Assembly (NCBI GenBank): GCA_029261155.1
Contig: JAJDBW010000047.1
Coordinates: 152,333-216,332, forward strand
Source: Nitrospirota bacterium
GTDB lineage: Bacteria > Nitrospirota > Nitrospiria > SBBL01 > JAADHI01
Direction of reading: 5' to 3'
DNA length: 64,000 nt
The position numbers were made by a program, and so were the translations under genes. Shown piece after piece: positions 45,091 through 54,931 of this stretch (position 1 is its first letter; each line of letters begins with the position of its first letter). The notes under the pieces were generated by a model. The model was not told the DNA's origin, searched no databases, and worked only from the letters and a program-made list of their open reading frames with translations.

Positions 45091-47208
45091 TCAGTCCTGA
45101 AGTTCGAACACGGCCAGGCAATGACCTTGAAGGGTATAGCTTGTACCGCCTTTTTCCATGTCAGCTTGTGGTTCAGATTCGGGTTGGGCGGTATTGAGTA
45201 TCGGTCGCCAACGGATGTGCTTCCTGTGGGCGGGTAAGGTAAAAGGTGTTGCCCTGGCATGGGCGTTCATGACAATCAATAAGGTTGTCGCTGTCATTTC
45301 GCTTTCCACATTCCCATCCGTTGAAACGGAATCTCCGGAGAGGCGGAAGCCGATGCAGCGAACATGTTCGTCATGCCATTCCTCATCGGTCATTTCAGTT
45401 CCGCGTGGAGAAAACCAGGTGATGTCCTTAATTTCCGAGCCGCGAATTTGCCGGCCTTGAAAAAAATCTCGCTGATGGAGAACGGGGTTTTTACGAATTT
45501 GAATGAGCCGACAGACAAATTCAAAGAAGTCTTGTTGCTTTTGATCGAGATTCCAGTTGTACCAGCTGATTTCATTGTCTTGGCAATACGCATTATTATT
45601 GCCCTCTTGGCTGCGCCCGATTTCATCTCCCCCACAGATCATGGGCACGCCCTGTGACAAAAGAAGCGTCGCCATGAAGTTGCGCTTCTGCCGTTCCCGC
45701 AAGGCATTGACCAACTTATCGGTTGTGGGGCCTTCGACGCCACAGTTCCAGCTGCCGTTGTCGGAGGTTCCGTCGCGGTTTTCTTCGCCATTGGCCTCAT
45801 TATGTTTTTTGTTGTAAGTCACCAAGTCCTGTAGCGTGAAGCCGTCGTGGCAGGTGATGAAGTTGATGCTGGCATGCGGCCGCCGACCACCGGCCTCGTA
45901 GAGGTCGCTGCTTCCGGAAAGCCGTGTCGCGAGTTCCGCAACTTGGCGACCTTCACCTTTCCAGTAGCGGCGGATCGTATCCCGATATTTTCCATTCCAC
46001 TCGGTCCACAAAACCGGGAAATTTCCAACTTGATATCCCCCTTCGCCGAGGTCCCAGGGTTCGGCGATCAGCTTGACCTGAGAGATGACCGGATCTTGAT
46101 GGATGATATCGAAAAAAGCGCCCAAGCGGTTCACATCGTGTAACTCGCGTGCAAGGGTGCTGGCCAAGTCGAAGCGAAAGCCGTCGACATGCATTTCGAG
46201 AATCCAATAGCGCAGGCTGTCCATGACCAATTGCAAGACATGCGGCTGTTGCATATTGAGTGTATTGCCACATCCGGTGTAGTCGACATAATGGCGTAGT
46301 GAATGGGGATCGAGCCGGTAATAAGCATAATTGTCTATTCCGCGCAACGATAAGGTAGGGCCGAGATGATTTCCCTCGGCGCTGTGATTGTATACAACAT
46401 CGAGGATCACTTCGATGTTGGCGGCATGGAGGGCGCGCACCATCATCTTGAATTCTAAAACGGGATCCATGGTGCCGGAGCAGTAACGCAAGTCGGGTGC
46501 AAAGTACGCGAGGGTGTTGTAGCCCCAGTAGTTTGAGAGTCCCTTATCGGCCAAATGCGGTTCGTCAATATGGTGATGTATGGGCATGAGTTCTACCGCG
46601 GTAATTCCCAGTCGCTTCAGATGCTGGATGACCGGCTCGGTTGCCAAGGCCGCATAGCTTCCCCGAAGCGCTTCGGGCACCTCGGGATGCCGGGCAGTGA
46701 GCCCTTTGACATGCGTTTCATAGATGATGGTTTCGTGCCAGGGGTGACGTGGCGCTGCATCGTTCCCCCAACTATAGGCGGGGTCGATGACCTTGGACAG
46801 CGGGGCATAAGCGGCGTTGTCCCGTGGATCGGGTACACGGTCCTCCTCGATCTTTCCGAAAGGATAGCCGAACAGGCTGTCGTGCCAGCGGAGGGGGCGG
46901 GCAATCGCTTTTGCGTAGGGGTCGGTGAGCAGCTTTGCCGGATTGAAACGGTGTCCTGAAGCAGGATCGTAGGGGCCATAAACCCGATAACCATAGAGCC
47001 AGCCTGGGCGGGCTTCGGGGAGATAGACATGCCAAACCATATCCGTTTGTTCACTCAGCCAGATTTGTTCCACTTCTTTTCCGTCCTCGACTGAATCGAA
47101 AAGGCAGAGTTGTACGGCGGTTGCGTGGAGAGAAAAGAGGGCAAAATTAACACCTTTGCCGTCCCATGTTGCGCCTAAGGGGTAGGGGTTTCCGCGTAAG
47201 GTTTTCAC
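45091..47208 (-). CDS. glgX: Glycogen debranching enzyme GlgX
   Basis: 705 residues. CBM48 opening ([25 protein letters not shown]) leads to the GH13 domain with [24 protein letters not shown] (nucleophile Asp), [16 protein letters not shown] (acid Glu) and ITCHDGFTL. It cleaves alpha-1,6 linkages of limit dextrins. First gene of a glgX-glgB unit, diverging from the AraC-type regulator. Length matches the isoamylase/GlgX family. Confidence 0.96.
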   Translation of the reverse strand: MKTLRGNPYPLGATWDGKGVNFALFSLHATAVQLCLFDSVEDGKEVEQIWLSEQTDMVWHVYLPEARPGWLYGYRVYGPYDPASGHRFNPAKLLTDPYAKAIARPLRWHDSLFGYPFGKIEEDRVPDPRDNAAYAPLSKVIDPAYSWGNDAAPRHPWHETIIYETHVKGLTARHPEVPEALRGSYAALATEPVIQHLKRLGITAVELMPIHHHIDEPHLADKGLSNYWGYNTLAYFAPDLRYCSGTMDPVLEFKMMVRALHAANIEVILDVVYNHSAEGNHLGPTLSLRGIDNYAYYRLDPHSLRHYVDYTGCGNTLNMQQPHVLQLVMDSLRYWILEMHVDGFRFDLASTLARELHDVNRLGAFFDIIHQDPVISQVKLIAEPWDLGEGGYQVGNFPVLWTEWNGKYRDTIRRYWKGEGRQVAELATRLSGSSDLYEAGGRRPHASINFITCHDGFTLQDLVTYNKKHNEANGEENRDGTSDNGSWNCGVEGPTTDKLVNALRERQKRNFMATLLLSQGVPMICGGDEIGRSQEGNNNAYCQDNEISWYNWNLDQKQQDFFEFVCRLIQIRKNPVLHQRDFFQGRQIRGSEIKDITWFSPRGTEMTDEEWHDEHVRCIGFRLSGDSVSTDGNVESEMTATTLLIVMNAHARATPFTLPAHRKHIRWRPILNTAQPESEPQADMEKGGTSYTLQGHCLAVFELQD

Positions 47209-47600
47209 ACAAGGGCCTCGATAAGGTCTTCCGTTAAAAGCAAGGCGATAGGACGCCGAATAGGGTGAAGGCCTTGTTGCATATGAGACGGGATCTTGTT
47301 CAAAGAAAGTCCTGACTTTGAGAAAGAAAAATCATATCACTATGTGCTAATTTGGATCAACCAGCGTCTCGAATAAGGGGTTCATCTCCGGTGATGGATC
47401 AATAAATCGAGACGGATGAAATTAGACTTTGATAAAATGTTTTTTTGTGCTAGTATAAAAATCCATTTATCTTGATTGCCCTGCCTCGGGGTGGATTACG
47501 TTCTATTCGATATCCTTGGCCAAACGATATCCCCGGATTGGGATAAAAAAACGGTATTTTTTGGTTTACATTCAATTTTAATAAGTGAGGATCAATCCAG
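47209..47600. other. Divergent regulatory region between glgX and the AraC-type regulator
   Basis: About 390 bases without a gene. The right half holds a candidate promoter at 47429-47456. Two CGATATCC boxes start 17 bases apart at 47508 and 47525, a candidate operator. The left half should drive glgX, but no clear promoter stands out. Confidence 0.5.
47429..47456 (+). promoter_or_regulatory. Possible promoter of the AraC-type response regulator
   Basis: TTGATA (47429-47434) and TAGTAT (47451-47456) are 16 bases apart; an overlapping TATAAA is 19 bases away. Start of transcription near 47463 would leave a 140-base leader. Confidence 0.4.
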
Positions 47601-48356
47601 ATGATAGAACCCTTAAAAAAAATTGTCCTTGTCGTCGACAATGATCCAGCAGCCTTAAGCGAGTTAAAGACCCGCCTGAGTGAGAAGTACGAATTGGTGC
47701 TCCTTGAGCGCGGGGATGAGGCCTTGGATGCGGTCAATCAGAAAAACGAATGCAACCTGATCATTTTGGATTATCGGCTTGGCGATCAAGATGGGGTGAG
47801 CCTCTTCAAAAAAATTCGGCAGGAAAACCGAGTGACGCCGATCATCTTTACTTGCGCCAACCCAACCAAAGAGGTGCTGATCCAAATGTTGGCGGTGCGT
47901 CCGCACGGTTTTGTCGAGAAGCCTTATAGCATTGACCTGATGGACCAGAAGATCGCACGTCTCGTCGGTGCCAATCCTTTCGAGCCGGTTCATCAAATGT
48001 TGAATATTCCGATCCATTCGCTTTCGATCAAAATCTTTCGGGCGATGCAGTTTATTGACCGTCATCACAGCTCATCGGGGCTTTCCCTCGAAGGCGTCGG
48101 AGAGGCTGTTTCGCTTCATCCAAAATATCTTTCGGCGTCTTTTAAAGAAGAGTGCGGCGTCGGTTTCCACGACTATTTGATCGAAATCCGAATCTACCGT
48201 GCGACCCAACTTCTGAAGGATCCCCGTCGTATTATCAAGCAAGTCAGCAGCGAAGTCGGGTTTTCCGATCAGGGCTATTTCTGCAAGGTTTTCCAAAATA
48301 AAATTGGCTTATCCCCTTCCATATACCGCAAGGAATTTCTGGCGAAAAAGAGATAA
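47601..48356 (+). CDS. Response regulator with AraC-type DNA-binding domain
   Basis: 251 residues. The receiver domain has VDNDP at residues 12-16, phospho-acceptor Asp57 (IILDYRL), TCAN and the lysine in FVEKPYS. The C-terminal AraC/XylS HTH pair (150-250) shows LSASFKEECGVGFHDYLIEIRI and VSSEVGFSDQGYFCKVFQNKIGLSPSIYRK. No sensor kinase is next to it, so it is orphan here. GTGAGGA ahead of ATG supports the start. Target genes unknown; glgX and its own gene are nearest. Confidence 0.92.
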   Translation: MIEPLKKIVLVVDNDPAALSELKTRLSEKYELVLLERGDEALDAVNQKNECNLIILDYRLGDQDGVSLFKKIRQENRVTPIIFTCANPTKEVLIQMLAVRPHGFVEKPYSIDLMDQKIARLVGANPFEPVHQMLNIPIHSLSIKIFRAMQFIDRHHSSSGLSLEGVGEAVSLHPKYLSASFKEECGVGFHDYLIEIRIYRATQLLKDPRRIIKQVSSEVGFSDQGYFCKVFQNKIGLSPSIYRKEFLAKKR

Positions 48357-48428
48357 CCTCTTCCGATCGGTCCTTGTCTTCCACGCCTATCCATTTAATC
48401 CTTCGAACCCGTCTTTTCAGGAGACCTG

Positions 48429-50993
48429 ATGTCTGAGCCCATTGCAGGACGCTTACCTTCCGGTATCCATCCTCATACCTATAAAATCCAGCTCACCGTT
48501 TTACCTGAGGCGCGGCGTTTTTTCGGGAGCCTCTCCATCAAAGTCACGCTAGATCAGGCGCAAGATGTAATTGTACTCAACGCGATCGATTTAGAAATCG
48601 AAGTCGCAGAGATCGCTACCCTACCTTGTGAACTTTTCGTGAATCCCGCTGAAGAAACGATCAGGCTGCAAACGGCCGAACCGATTCCAGCCGGTGAGAC
48701 CCATCTTTCGCTCAAATTTTCCGGAAAGCTAAACGGACATATGCGAGGTTTATACGAGGCACATGCGGGAGGTGAAACCTATGCCTTCACACAATTCGAG
48801 GCCACCGACGCCCGACGGATGTTTCCCTGTTTTGACGAGCCCGGCATGAAGGCGCGCTTTCAATTAACCGTTACTGTGCCTGCCGACCTTGTCGCCCTCT
48901 CGAATATGCCGGTATGTGAAGAGCAGGTGGAGGGAAAAATGAAGACCCTTCATTTCGACGAGACGCCGCTCATGTCGACCTACCTCCTGGCATTGGCCGT
49001 GGCGCGTCTGGAAAAAAAAGAGATTGAAGTCGAGGGCACCCTTGTCGCCGTCTGGACCTTGCCCGGCCAGCTCGGCTTGGGCGAATTTGCGCTCAAGGTC
49101 ACTGCTGGCGTCCTGCCGCTTTTAAACGACTATTTCGACTTGCCCTGTCCAACGCCCAAACTCGATCTTGTGAGTGTGCCCGACTTTGCGATGGGGGCGA
49201 TGGAAAATTGGGGCGCGATTTTTTTTCGAGATTCGCGACTCCTACTCAATGAAGATCAGGCCTCCACGACCACGCAGCGGGCCGTTGCCAATGTGATTAC
49301 CCACGAAATCGTCCATCAGTGGTTTGGTAATCTCGTGACCATGGCCTGGTGGGATGACCTTTGGCTCAACGAATCCTTTGCCACTTGGCTGGCTTGTAAA
49401 ATTGTCGATCAATGGCGACCGGAGTGGCAGTCTTGGTTGGCCTTTCAGGAAGAGAAGTCCGTCCCCTTAACCTTAGATGCCTTACAGAGTACGCGGCCGA
49501 TTCGGGCGGCGGTAACGAGCCCCGCACAAATCGAAGAGATGTTCGATGTTCTGACTTATGAAAAAGGCGCAGCCTGTTTGCGTATGATTGAGCAGTACTT
49601 GGGCGAAGCACCCTTTCGTGATGGCATTCGCCGGTACATGAAGCGGTATCAATATCAAAATGCCGAGGCCGAGGCGCTTTGGAGTGAACTTTCTGCCACA
49701 TCCAATCTGCCGATATCGGAAATCGCCAAGGATTGGTTTACCCGTCCAGGCTTTCCGATGATTTCCATTGATTCGGATGGGAGCGATTTGAAGACCCTCG
49801 TGCTGAGGCAAAGTCGTTTCTATGCAAGCGAAGAAGGTGGTGCTTCAGAGAAAACGATATGGTCCGTTCCCATTGCACTGCGTTACCGTGACGCAGAGGG
49901 CACGAAGGTTCATCGGACGCTTTTGAAGGAGGCCATTACGCGACTGTCGCTTCCTGCCAACGGCCGGGTGGAATGGGTTTATGGCAATGCGGGAGAGTCT
50001 GGTTTTTTTCGAAACGCTTATGGACATGCCTTGAATTCCGCGCTGCAAGATGTGCTCTTGAGTGATTTGGCTGCGGCCGAGCGCGTGGGTTATCTGGGCC
50101 ACCAATGGGCCTTGGTCTGCAGGGGTGATTTTCCGATCGCGTCGTTTATGGAGACGCTCATGCGTTTTAAAGGGGATGACACGCGTGTTGTCGTCACGGT
50201 CATTTGTTCTTATCTTGAAACACTGCTCCTACAACTCGTTGCTTCGGCGGATCGTTCCCGCTTTGCTTCCTTTGTCCGACAACTGCTTAACCCAGTGTGG
50301 GAGCAGGTTTTGTGGGATCCGGATCCTGGGGAAGACGATGAACGGCGTTGGCTCCGGGCCGAGCTGCTTTGGACGCTCGGCGCCGTCGGTCAGGACGACG
50401 AGATCCTCTCTGAGTTGCCGAGACGACAGACCCGCTACCAGGCCAAACCCGATTCGCTTGATCCGACCTTACTGAATGCCTTTACCCGCCTTTGTGCCAG
50501 ATCGGATGGCGGAACCCGTTTCGATTATTACCTTAGCAAGTTTGAGCGAAGCACGACCCCGGAAGAACGGGACCGCTATCTCATCGCGCTTGCCGATTTT
50601 ACAAAGCCGGCCCTCGCGCGAAAAGTGATGGCATTTATGCTTTCGGATGCGGTTCGGCCTCAAGATGTCTGGAAGCCGATGCGCGCCCTCTTGTTCCATC
50701 CGGCCATTCAAGCCGAGAGCTGGACCTATCTCAAGGCGCATTGGCCGGCGTTTAAAGCGAAGGGCGGCAGCATTGGCGCACAGCGGATGATACAGGCCAC
50801 ACGTTCGCTCTGGCGTGCGGACTGGCATGAGGAGGTGAAAGACTTTTTTTCGCTTCCAGAAAACCAGGTGCCTTCGGCAAAGCGGGCCCTCGCGCAGACT
50901 TTGGAGTTTATTCAATTGGGAATTCGGTTCAAGGCGGCGCAGTCGGCGCGCTTATCGGACTGGCTCCAGCACAATGTGCCGAAGGAAGGATAG
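48429..50993 (+). CDS. pepN: M1-family zinc aminopeptidase
   Basis: 854 residues. GAMENWGA (around 257-264) binds the substrate N-terminus, and HEIVHQWFGN then NESFATWLA provide the two histidines and glutamate that hold zinc. The N-terminal beta domain and the C-terminal ERAP1-like helical domain are both present. It removes N-terminal residues from peptides in the cytosol. AGGAGACC before ATG supports the start. Symbol by family; it is closer to the eukaryote-like aminopeptidase branch than to E. coli PepN. Confidence 0.94.
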   Translation: MSEPIAGRLPSGIHPHTYKIQLTVLPEARRFFGSLSIKVTLDQAQDVIVLNAIDLEIEVAEIATLPCELFVNPAEETIRLQTAEPIPAGETHLSLKFSGKLNGHMRGLYEAHAGGETYAFTQFEATDARRMFPCFDEPGMKARFQLTVTVPADLVALSNMPVCEEQVEGKMKTLHFDETPLMSTYLLALAVARLEKKEIEVEGTLVAVWTLPGQLGLGEFALKVTAGVLPLLNDYFDLPCPTPKLDLVSVPDFAMGAMENWGAIFFRDSRLLLNEDQASTTTQRAVANVITHEIVHQWFGNLVTMAWWDDLWLNESFATWLACKIVDQWRPEWQSWLAFQEEKSVPLTLDALQSTRPIRAAVTSPAQIEEMFDVLTYEKGAACLRMIEQYLGEAPFRDGIRRYMKRYQYQNAEAEALWSELSATSNLPISEIAKDWFTRPGFPMISIDSDGSDLKTLVLRQSRFYASEEGGASEKTIWSVPIALRYRDAEGTKVHRTLLKEAITRLSLPANGRVEWVYGNAGESGFFRNAYGHALNSALQDVLLSDLAAAERVGYLGHQWALVCRGDFPIASFMETLMRFKGDDTRVVVTVICSYLETLLLQLVASADRSRFASFVRQLLNPVWEQVLWDPDPGEDDERRWLRAELLWTLGAVGQDDEILSELPRRQTRYQAKPDSLDPTLLNAFTRLCARSDGGTRFDYYLSKFERSTTPEERDRYLIALADFTKPALARKVMAFMLSDAVRPQDVWKPMRALLFHPAIQAESWTYLKAHWPAFKAKGGSIGAQRMIQATRSLWRADWHEEVKDFFSLPENQVPSAKRALAQTLEFIQLGIRFKAAQSARLSDWLQHNVPKEG

Positions 50994-51007
50994 CTTATTT
51001 CTGGGGG

Positions 51008-51406
51008 TTAAGAATCGCGTACCCGATCGCTCATCCATTGGCTGAGTTGGAGATAGTGTTTGATCGATACCGCATCCTCATCTGAAAGCCCTGTAAATTG
51101 TGTCCCGTAGCGTCGGATTTTGTTGGATTGCTGAAAGTCGTCCACCCAGATGACCTTTGCATCAAGCGGAAGGGTCTTCCAGTTCGGCGAAAATAGTGAG
51201 GGCACAGGGATGTGCAATTTAAGGTGGAGCGTCGATCCGAGCTGAATTGCATCATCCAGGGTGAGCATGAGTCCGAATTCTCCGACGCCCAATGCCGTCC
51301 CCTCGCGAAAAGCCTCGTCTTTTTCTTTCACAAGATATTCCACGGGAAGCGATATGCCTTCCAATCGTTTCGAATTTCTTTTCTCTTGAATGTTCTTTAG
51401 TCCCAT
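51008..51406 (-). CDS. PilZ-domain protein with degenerate c-di-GMP motif
   Basis: 132 residues. KRNSKRLEGISLPVEYLV contains the RxxxR arm, and RRYGTQFTGLSDEDAVSIKHYL is the typical PilZ end. The expected DxSxxG turn is replaced by GVGEFG, so c-di-GMP binding may be lost or weak. It overlaps the folP stop by 10 bases and may be co-transcribed. Possibly regulates motility or polysaccharide export, but direct evidence is lacking. Confidence 0.8.
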   Translation of the reverse strand: MGLKNIQEKRNSKRLEGISLPVEYLVKEKDEAFREGTALGVGEFGLMLTLDDAIQLGSTLHLKLHIPVPSLFSPNWKTLPLDAKVIWVDDFQQSNKIRRYGTQFTGLSDEDAVSIKHYLQLSQWMSDRVRDS

Positions 51407-52326
51407 GTGATGAGGGTCTCCTTTCTGATGCCTTCTGCGACAAGGGCAAGCCGTCGAGCCATTTGAACCTCATGCACCCTTAAGATCCGCGCGCCTTGAA
51501 AAACGGCGATGGCCAGTGCAGCGGCCGTGCCTTCTATCCGATCTTTGGCGGGCAACTTGAGCAAAGCGCCGATAAAGGATTTGCGCGAGGGACCGACGAG
51601 GAGCGGAAGACCCAGGGCATGGAAGTCCTTCAGGTTCCGTAAGATGCTTAAATTGTGTTTTGCTGTTTTACCGAACCCGATTCCTGGGTCGATGGCAATA
51701 CGATTGAGGGCCACTTTCGCGTGTCGCGCGCGGCGAACTTGTTTGTCGAAATACCGATAGATGTCTTGAATCACATTTCTGTAACGCGGCGCCGTTTGCA
51801 TGGTTTCCGGACACCCTTTTGCGTGCATAAAGATCAATCCGCTTTTACCGGATGCCGCAAGGGAGAACATTTCCGGATCGTAAGAGAAGCCACTGACGTC
51901 ATTGATGATGGAGGCGCCGGCCGCTAGGGCTTGGCGCGCGACCTCCGATTTACGGGTATCGATTGAAATCGGAATACGAATCTTGGGGGCAAGCGCTTCA
52001 ATGACGGGGAGGACGCGCCGGAGTTCTTCTTTCAAGGGCACTGCCAAAGCGCCAGGTCGTGTGGATTCCCCACCGATATCGATAATGTCTGCTCCCTCGT
52101 TGGCCAGTCGAAGGGCGTGGTTGATGCCTTTCCGTTTTCCTAAATAAAGTCCGCCGTCCGAAAAAGAATCGGGCGTCAGATTGAGCACGCCCATAATCAG
52201 GGGGCGTTTTTTATAGTTTAGGAGGTGGTCACCACAGCGCCAAAGACCACCTGCCTTTTTCTCCGGAAGAATCGACATGTGGCTTGGGTTTCGAATACTT
52301 TGTCTGGCGGATGTTCCCTGCGACAT
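51397..52326 (-). CDS. folP: Dihydropteroate synthase
   Basis: 309 residues. IMGVLNLTPDSFSDGG (about 44-59), GADIIDIGGESTRPGA (about 79-94), IPISIDTRKSEVARQAL and INDVSGF are the pterin-binding barrel signatures; DPGIGFGKTAKHNLSIL and GPSRKSFIG complete the site. It condenses dihydropterin pyrophosphate with p-aminobenzoate for folate synthesis. It follows ftsH by 14 bases. The first 35 residues are extra, so an internal start is possible. Confidence 0.95.
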   Translation of the reverse strand: MSQGTSARQSIRNPSHMSILPEKKAGGLWRCGDHLLNYKKRPLIMGVLNLTPDSFSDGGLYLGKRKGINHALRLANEGADIIDIGGESTRPGALAVPLKEELRRVLPVIEALAPKIRIPISIDTRKSEVARQALAAGASIINDVSGFSYDPEMFSLAASGKSGLIFMHAKGCPETMQTAPRYRNVIQDIYRYFDKQVRRARHAKVALNRIAIDPGIGFGKTAKHNLSILRNLKDFHALGLPLLVGPSRKSFIGALLKLPAKDRIEGTAAALAIAVFQGARILRVHEVQMARRLALVAEGIRKETLITWD

Positions 52327-52340
52327 TGTGCAACGGGCGA

Positions 52341-54167
52341 TTATGCGGGGACCGTGGACGTGGGAGGCGTGGGCGAAATTGAGGCCTTGACGATGGCTTC
52401 GATCTCGGGTGCATCCAGGGTTTCTTTCTCCAGCAAGGCTTCGGCTAAAGCTTTTAGGGCCTTCATGTTTTCCGAGATGAGTTTTTTTGCCCGATCATAA
52501 TTTTCGATAATGAGGCGTTTGACCTCGCGGTCGATTTCGATGGCCGTTGTTTCCGAATAATCCCGGTGTTGTGATATTTCACGCCCTAAAAAGATTTCTT
52601 GTTCTTTTTTCCCGAAGGTGAGGGGACCCATTTTTTCGCTCATGCCCCATTCGCAGACCATCTTGCGGGCCAGATCGGTTGCGCGTTCGATGTCGTTTCC
52701 GGCCCCTGTGGTCATATGTTTAAGGACCAACTCTTCGGCGACGCGTCCGCCCATCATGATGGCGATGGTGTTGTAGAGGAACTCTTTCTGGAAATTGTGG
52801 CGGTCGTCCGTGGGCAATTGCATGGTCAGGCCGAGGGCGCGCCCACGCGGAATAATCGTCACTTTGTGGATGGGGTCCGTATTGGGAAGGAGCTTTGCGA
52901 TGAGGGTATGACCCGCTTCGTGATAAGCGGTGACCTTTTTTTCCTCTTCGGTCAAGACCATGCTTTTTCGCTCGACGCCCATCAAAACCTTGTCTTTCGC
53001 ATCTTCGAGATCGACCATTTCAACGACGGTTTTATTTCGGCGAGCGGCAAGGAGTGCGGCCTCGTTGACGAGGTTTTCGAGATCGGCGCCGGCAAAGCCC
53101 GGCGTCCCTCTGGCGATGACCCCCAAGCCCACATCTTTATCAAGTGGGATTTTCTTCGTATGGACTTTCAGGATTTCTTCGCGCCCTTTAACATCGGGGC
53201 GACTGACGACAATCTGGCGGTCGAAGCGGCCCGGACGTAAGAGGGCGGGATCGAGGACGTCGGGCCGGTTCGTGGCCGCGATTAAGATCACGCCTTCGGT
53301 CGTTTCAAAGCCGTCCATTTCAACCAAGAGTTGGTTGAGGGTTTGTTCGCGCTCGTCATGCCCTCCACCTAGTCCGGCACCACGATGCCGTCCCACGGCG
53401 TCGATTTCATCAATGAAGATGATGCAAGGCGCATGTTTTTTCCCTTGTTCGAAAAGATCTCTAACACGAGAGGCGCCCACGCCGACAAACATTTCAACAA
53501 AATCGGAACCTGAAATCGAAAAGAAGGGCACACCCGCTTCGCCAGCAATGGCTTTGGCTAAGAGGGTTTTTCCTGTTCCGGGGGGGCCAACGACGAGCAC
53601 GCCTTTGGGGATTCGTCCCCCTAATTTCTGGAACTTGGGTGGGTCTTTTAAAAACTCGATAATTTCTACGACTTCCGCTTTTGCTTCTTCAACGCCGGCG
53701 ACATCCGCAAAGGTGATTTTCTTTTTTTCTTCCGAAAGCATCCGGGCCTTGCTCTTACCGAAGGAGAGGGCCTTGTTCCCTCCCATTTGCATCTGCCGCA
53801 TAAAAAAGACCCAGAGACCGATAAAGAGGATAAAGGGTCCCCATGTCATTAAGAAGGTCATGTACCAGGGGGGCGCCTCCGGCGGCTTGGCGATAATGCG
53901 GACATTGCGCTCGCGAAGGGTTTTGACGAGGTCGGGATAGTTGGCGGTGTAGGTCTTGAAATTTGTACCGTCTTTGAGTATGCCGCTGATGAAGTTGTCT
54001 CTAATGGTCACTTCGGAGACTTCTCCTTTTTCGGTTTTGATCATGAATTCCGAAAAAATGATCTCGTCTTCGATCGGCCGGGTCGTGGTGCTAAATAGAT
54101 TAAAGAGCAGGATCATGAACAGCCCGACGATGACCCATAGGGCAAGGTTTTTTATCCGAGGATTCAT
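52341..54167 (-). CDS. ftsH: ATP-dependent zinc metalloprotease FtsH
   Basis: 608 residues. Two transmembrane helices (residues 8-26 and about 105-124) flank the small periplasmic domain. The AAA+ module has GPPGTGKT (near 196), [15 protein letters not shown] (near 250) and the second region of homology ([22 protein letters not shown]). HEAGHTLIA (around 417) is the zinc site. It degrades membrane and regulatory proteins and is modulated by HflKC, encoded at 29979-31879. GGAGGGG close to ATG supports the start. Confidence 0.97.
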   Translation of the reverse strand: MNPRIKNLALWVIVGLFMILLFNLFSTTTRPIEDEIIFSEFMIKTEKGEVSEVTIRDNFISGILKDGTNFKTYTANYPDLVKTLRERNVRIIAKPPEAPPWYMTFLMTWGPFILFIGLWVFFMRQMQMGGNKALSFGKSKARMLSEEKKKITFADVAGVEEAKAEVVEIIEFLKDPPKFQKLGGRIPKGVLVVGPPGTGKTLLAKAIAGEAGVPFFSISGSDFVEMFVGVGASRVRDLFEQGKKHAPCIIFIDEIDAVGRHRGAGLGGGHDEREQTLNQLLVEMDGFETTEGVILIAATNRPDVLDPALLRPGRFDRQIVVSRPDVKGREEILKVHTKKIPLDKDVGLGVIARGTPGFAGADLENLVNEAALLAARRNKTVVEMVDLEDAKDKVLMGVERKSMVLTEEEKKVTAYHEAGHTLIAKLLPNTDPIHKVTIIPRGRALGLTMQLPTDDRHNFQKEFLYNTIAIMMGGRVAEELVLKHMTTGAGNDIERATDLARKMVCEWGMSEKMGPLTFGKKEQEIFLGREISQHRDYSETTAIEIDREVKRLIIENYDRAKKLISENMKALKALAEALLEKETLDAPEIEAIVKASISPTPPTSTVPA

Positions 54168-54363
54168 CTACCCCTCCAAAAAGATTTGCATAATTAGTAG
54201 AAAGTTTAACACAGTCTAGGTTGCTAAGACAATCGCGAATATCCCAAAGGTGCGGAAATCGCGGCGGCGGTCTTTTTTTTGAAATTGCTTATGCTTGAGC
54301 GCCTTAATCCCTAAAACTAAGGGTTTTCTTCAACCGCCCGCTTAGGGAGAGGGTGGCTGGGTC

Positions 54364-54909
54364 TCATTCTTCCGTGACATTGTCCAAGGTCGCAATATAG
54401 GGCAGGTTTCGGTATTTATTTTGGTAATCGAGGCCGTAGCCAACGACAAATTTGTTCGGCACTTCAAAGCCGACATAATCCGCTGTAATTTCGACCTTTC
54501 TCCGTTCCGTTTTGTCCAGTAGGGTGCAGAATTTAAGCGATTTCGGCTTGCGCGTCTGGATCGTCTCCTTAAGAAAAGTCAGGGTGTAGCCCGAATCGAC
54601 GATGTCTTCGACGATGAGGACGTCCTGCCCCTTAATATCACTCGTAATATCCGAAACAATTTCGATTGTGCCCCCGTCGCTACGTCTTTTGTCTATGTGG
54701 CGTGCGACTTTTAAGAAGTCGACATGGAGGGGAATGGGAATGGCGCGGCAAAGGTCTGCAAAAAAGGCAAAAGCGCCCTTGAGTACCCCCACCAAAAGCA
54801 GGTCTTTGTCTTGATAATCTCTGGCGATTTGTAGACCAAGGGTCTTGACGCGCCTCCGCATCGCCTCTTGCGTAATCATCGGTTTTCCGAAGAGCCTGCT
54901 GTCCGTCAT
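54364..54909 (-). CDS. hpt: Hypoxanthine phosphoribosyltransferase
   Basis: 181 residues. LVGVLKGAFAFFADL near 41, DVLIVEDIVDSGYTLTFL (PRPP loop, about 95-112) and VGFEVPNKFVVGYGLDYQNKYRNLPYIATL (about 147-176) are diagnostic. It salvages hypoxanthine or guanine to nucleotides. Located 22 bases downstream of tilS and upstream of ftsH, a gene order common in bacteria. Confidence 0.96.
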   Translation of the reverse strand: MTDSRLFGKPMITQEAMRRRVKTLGLQIARDYQDKDLLLVGVLKGAFAFFADLCRAIPIPLHVDFLKVARHIDKRRSDGGTIEIVSDITSDIKGQDVLIVEDIVDSGYTLTFLKETIQTRKPKSLKFCTLLDKTERRKVEITADYVGFEVPNKFVVGYGLDYQNKYRNLPYIATLDNVTEE

Positions 54910-54931
54910 TACGATTTCTATCCTCTTTGAT

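Noticed and set aside
52930..53940. 336-codon plus-strand ORF opposite ftsH
   Set aside because: Mirror of a fully conserved ftsH; composition is Ser/Arg-rich with no protein features.
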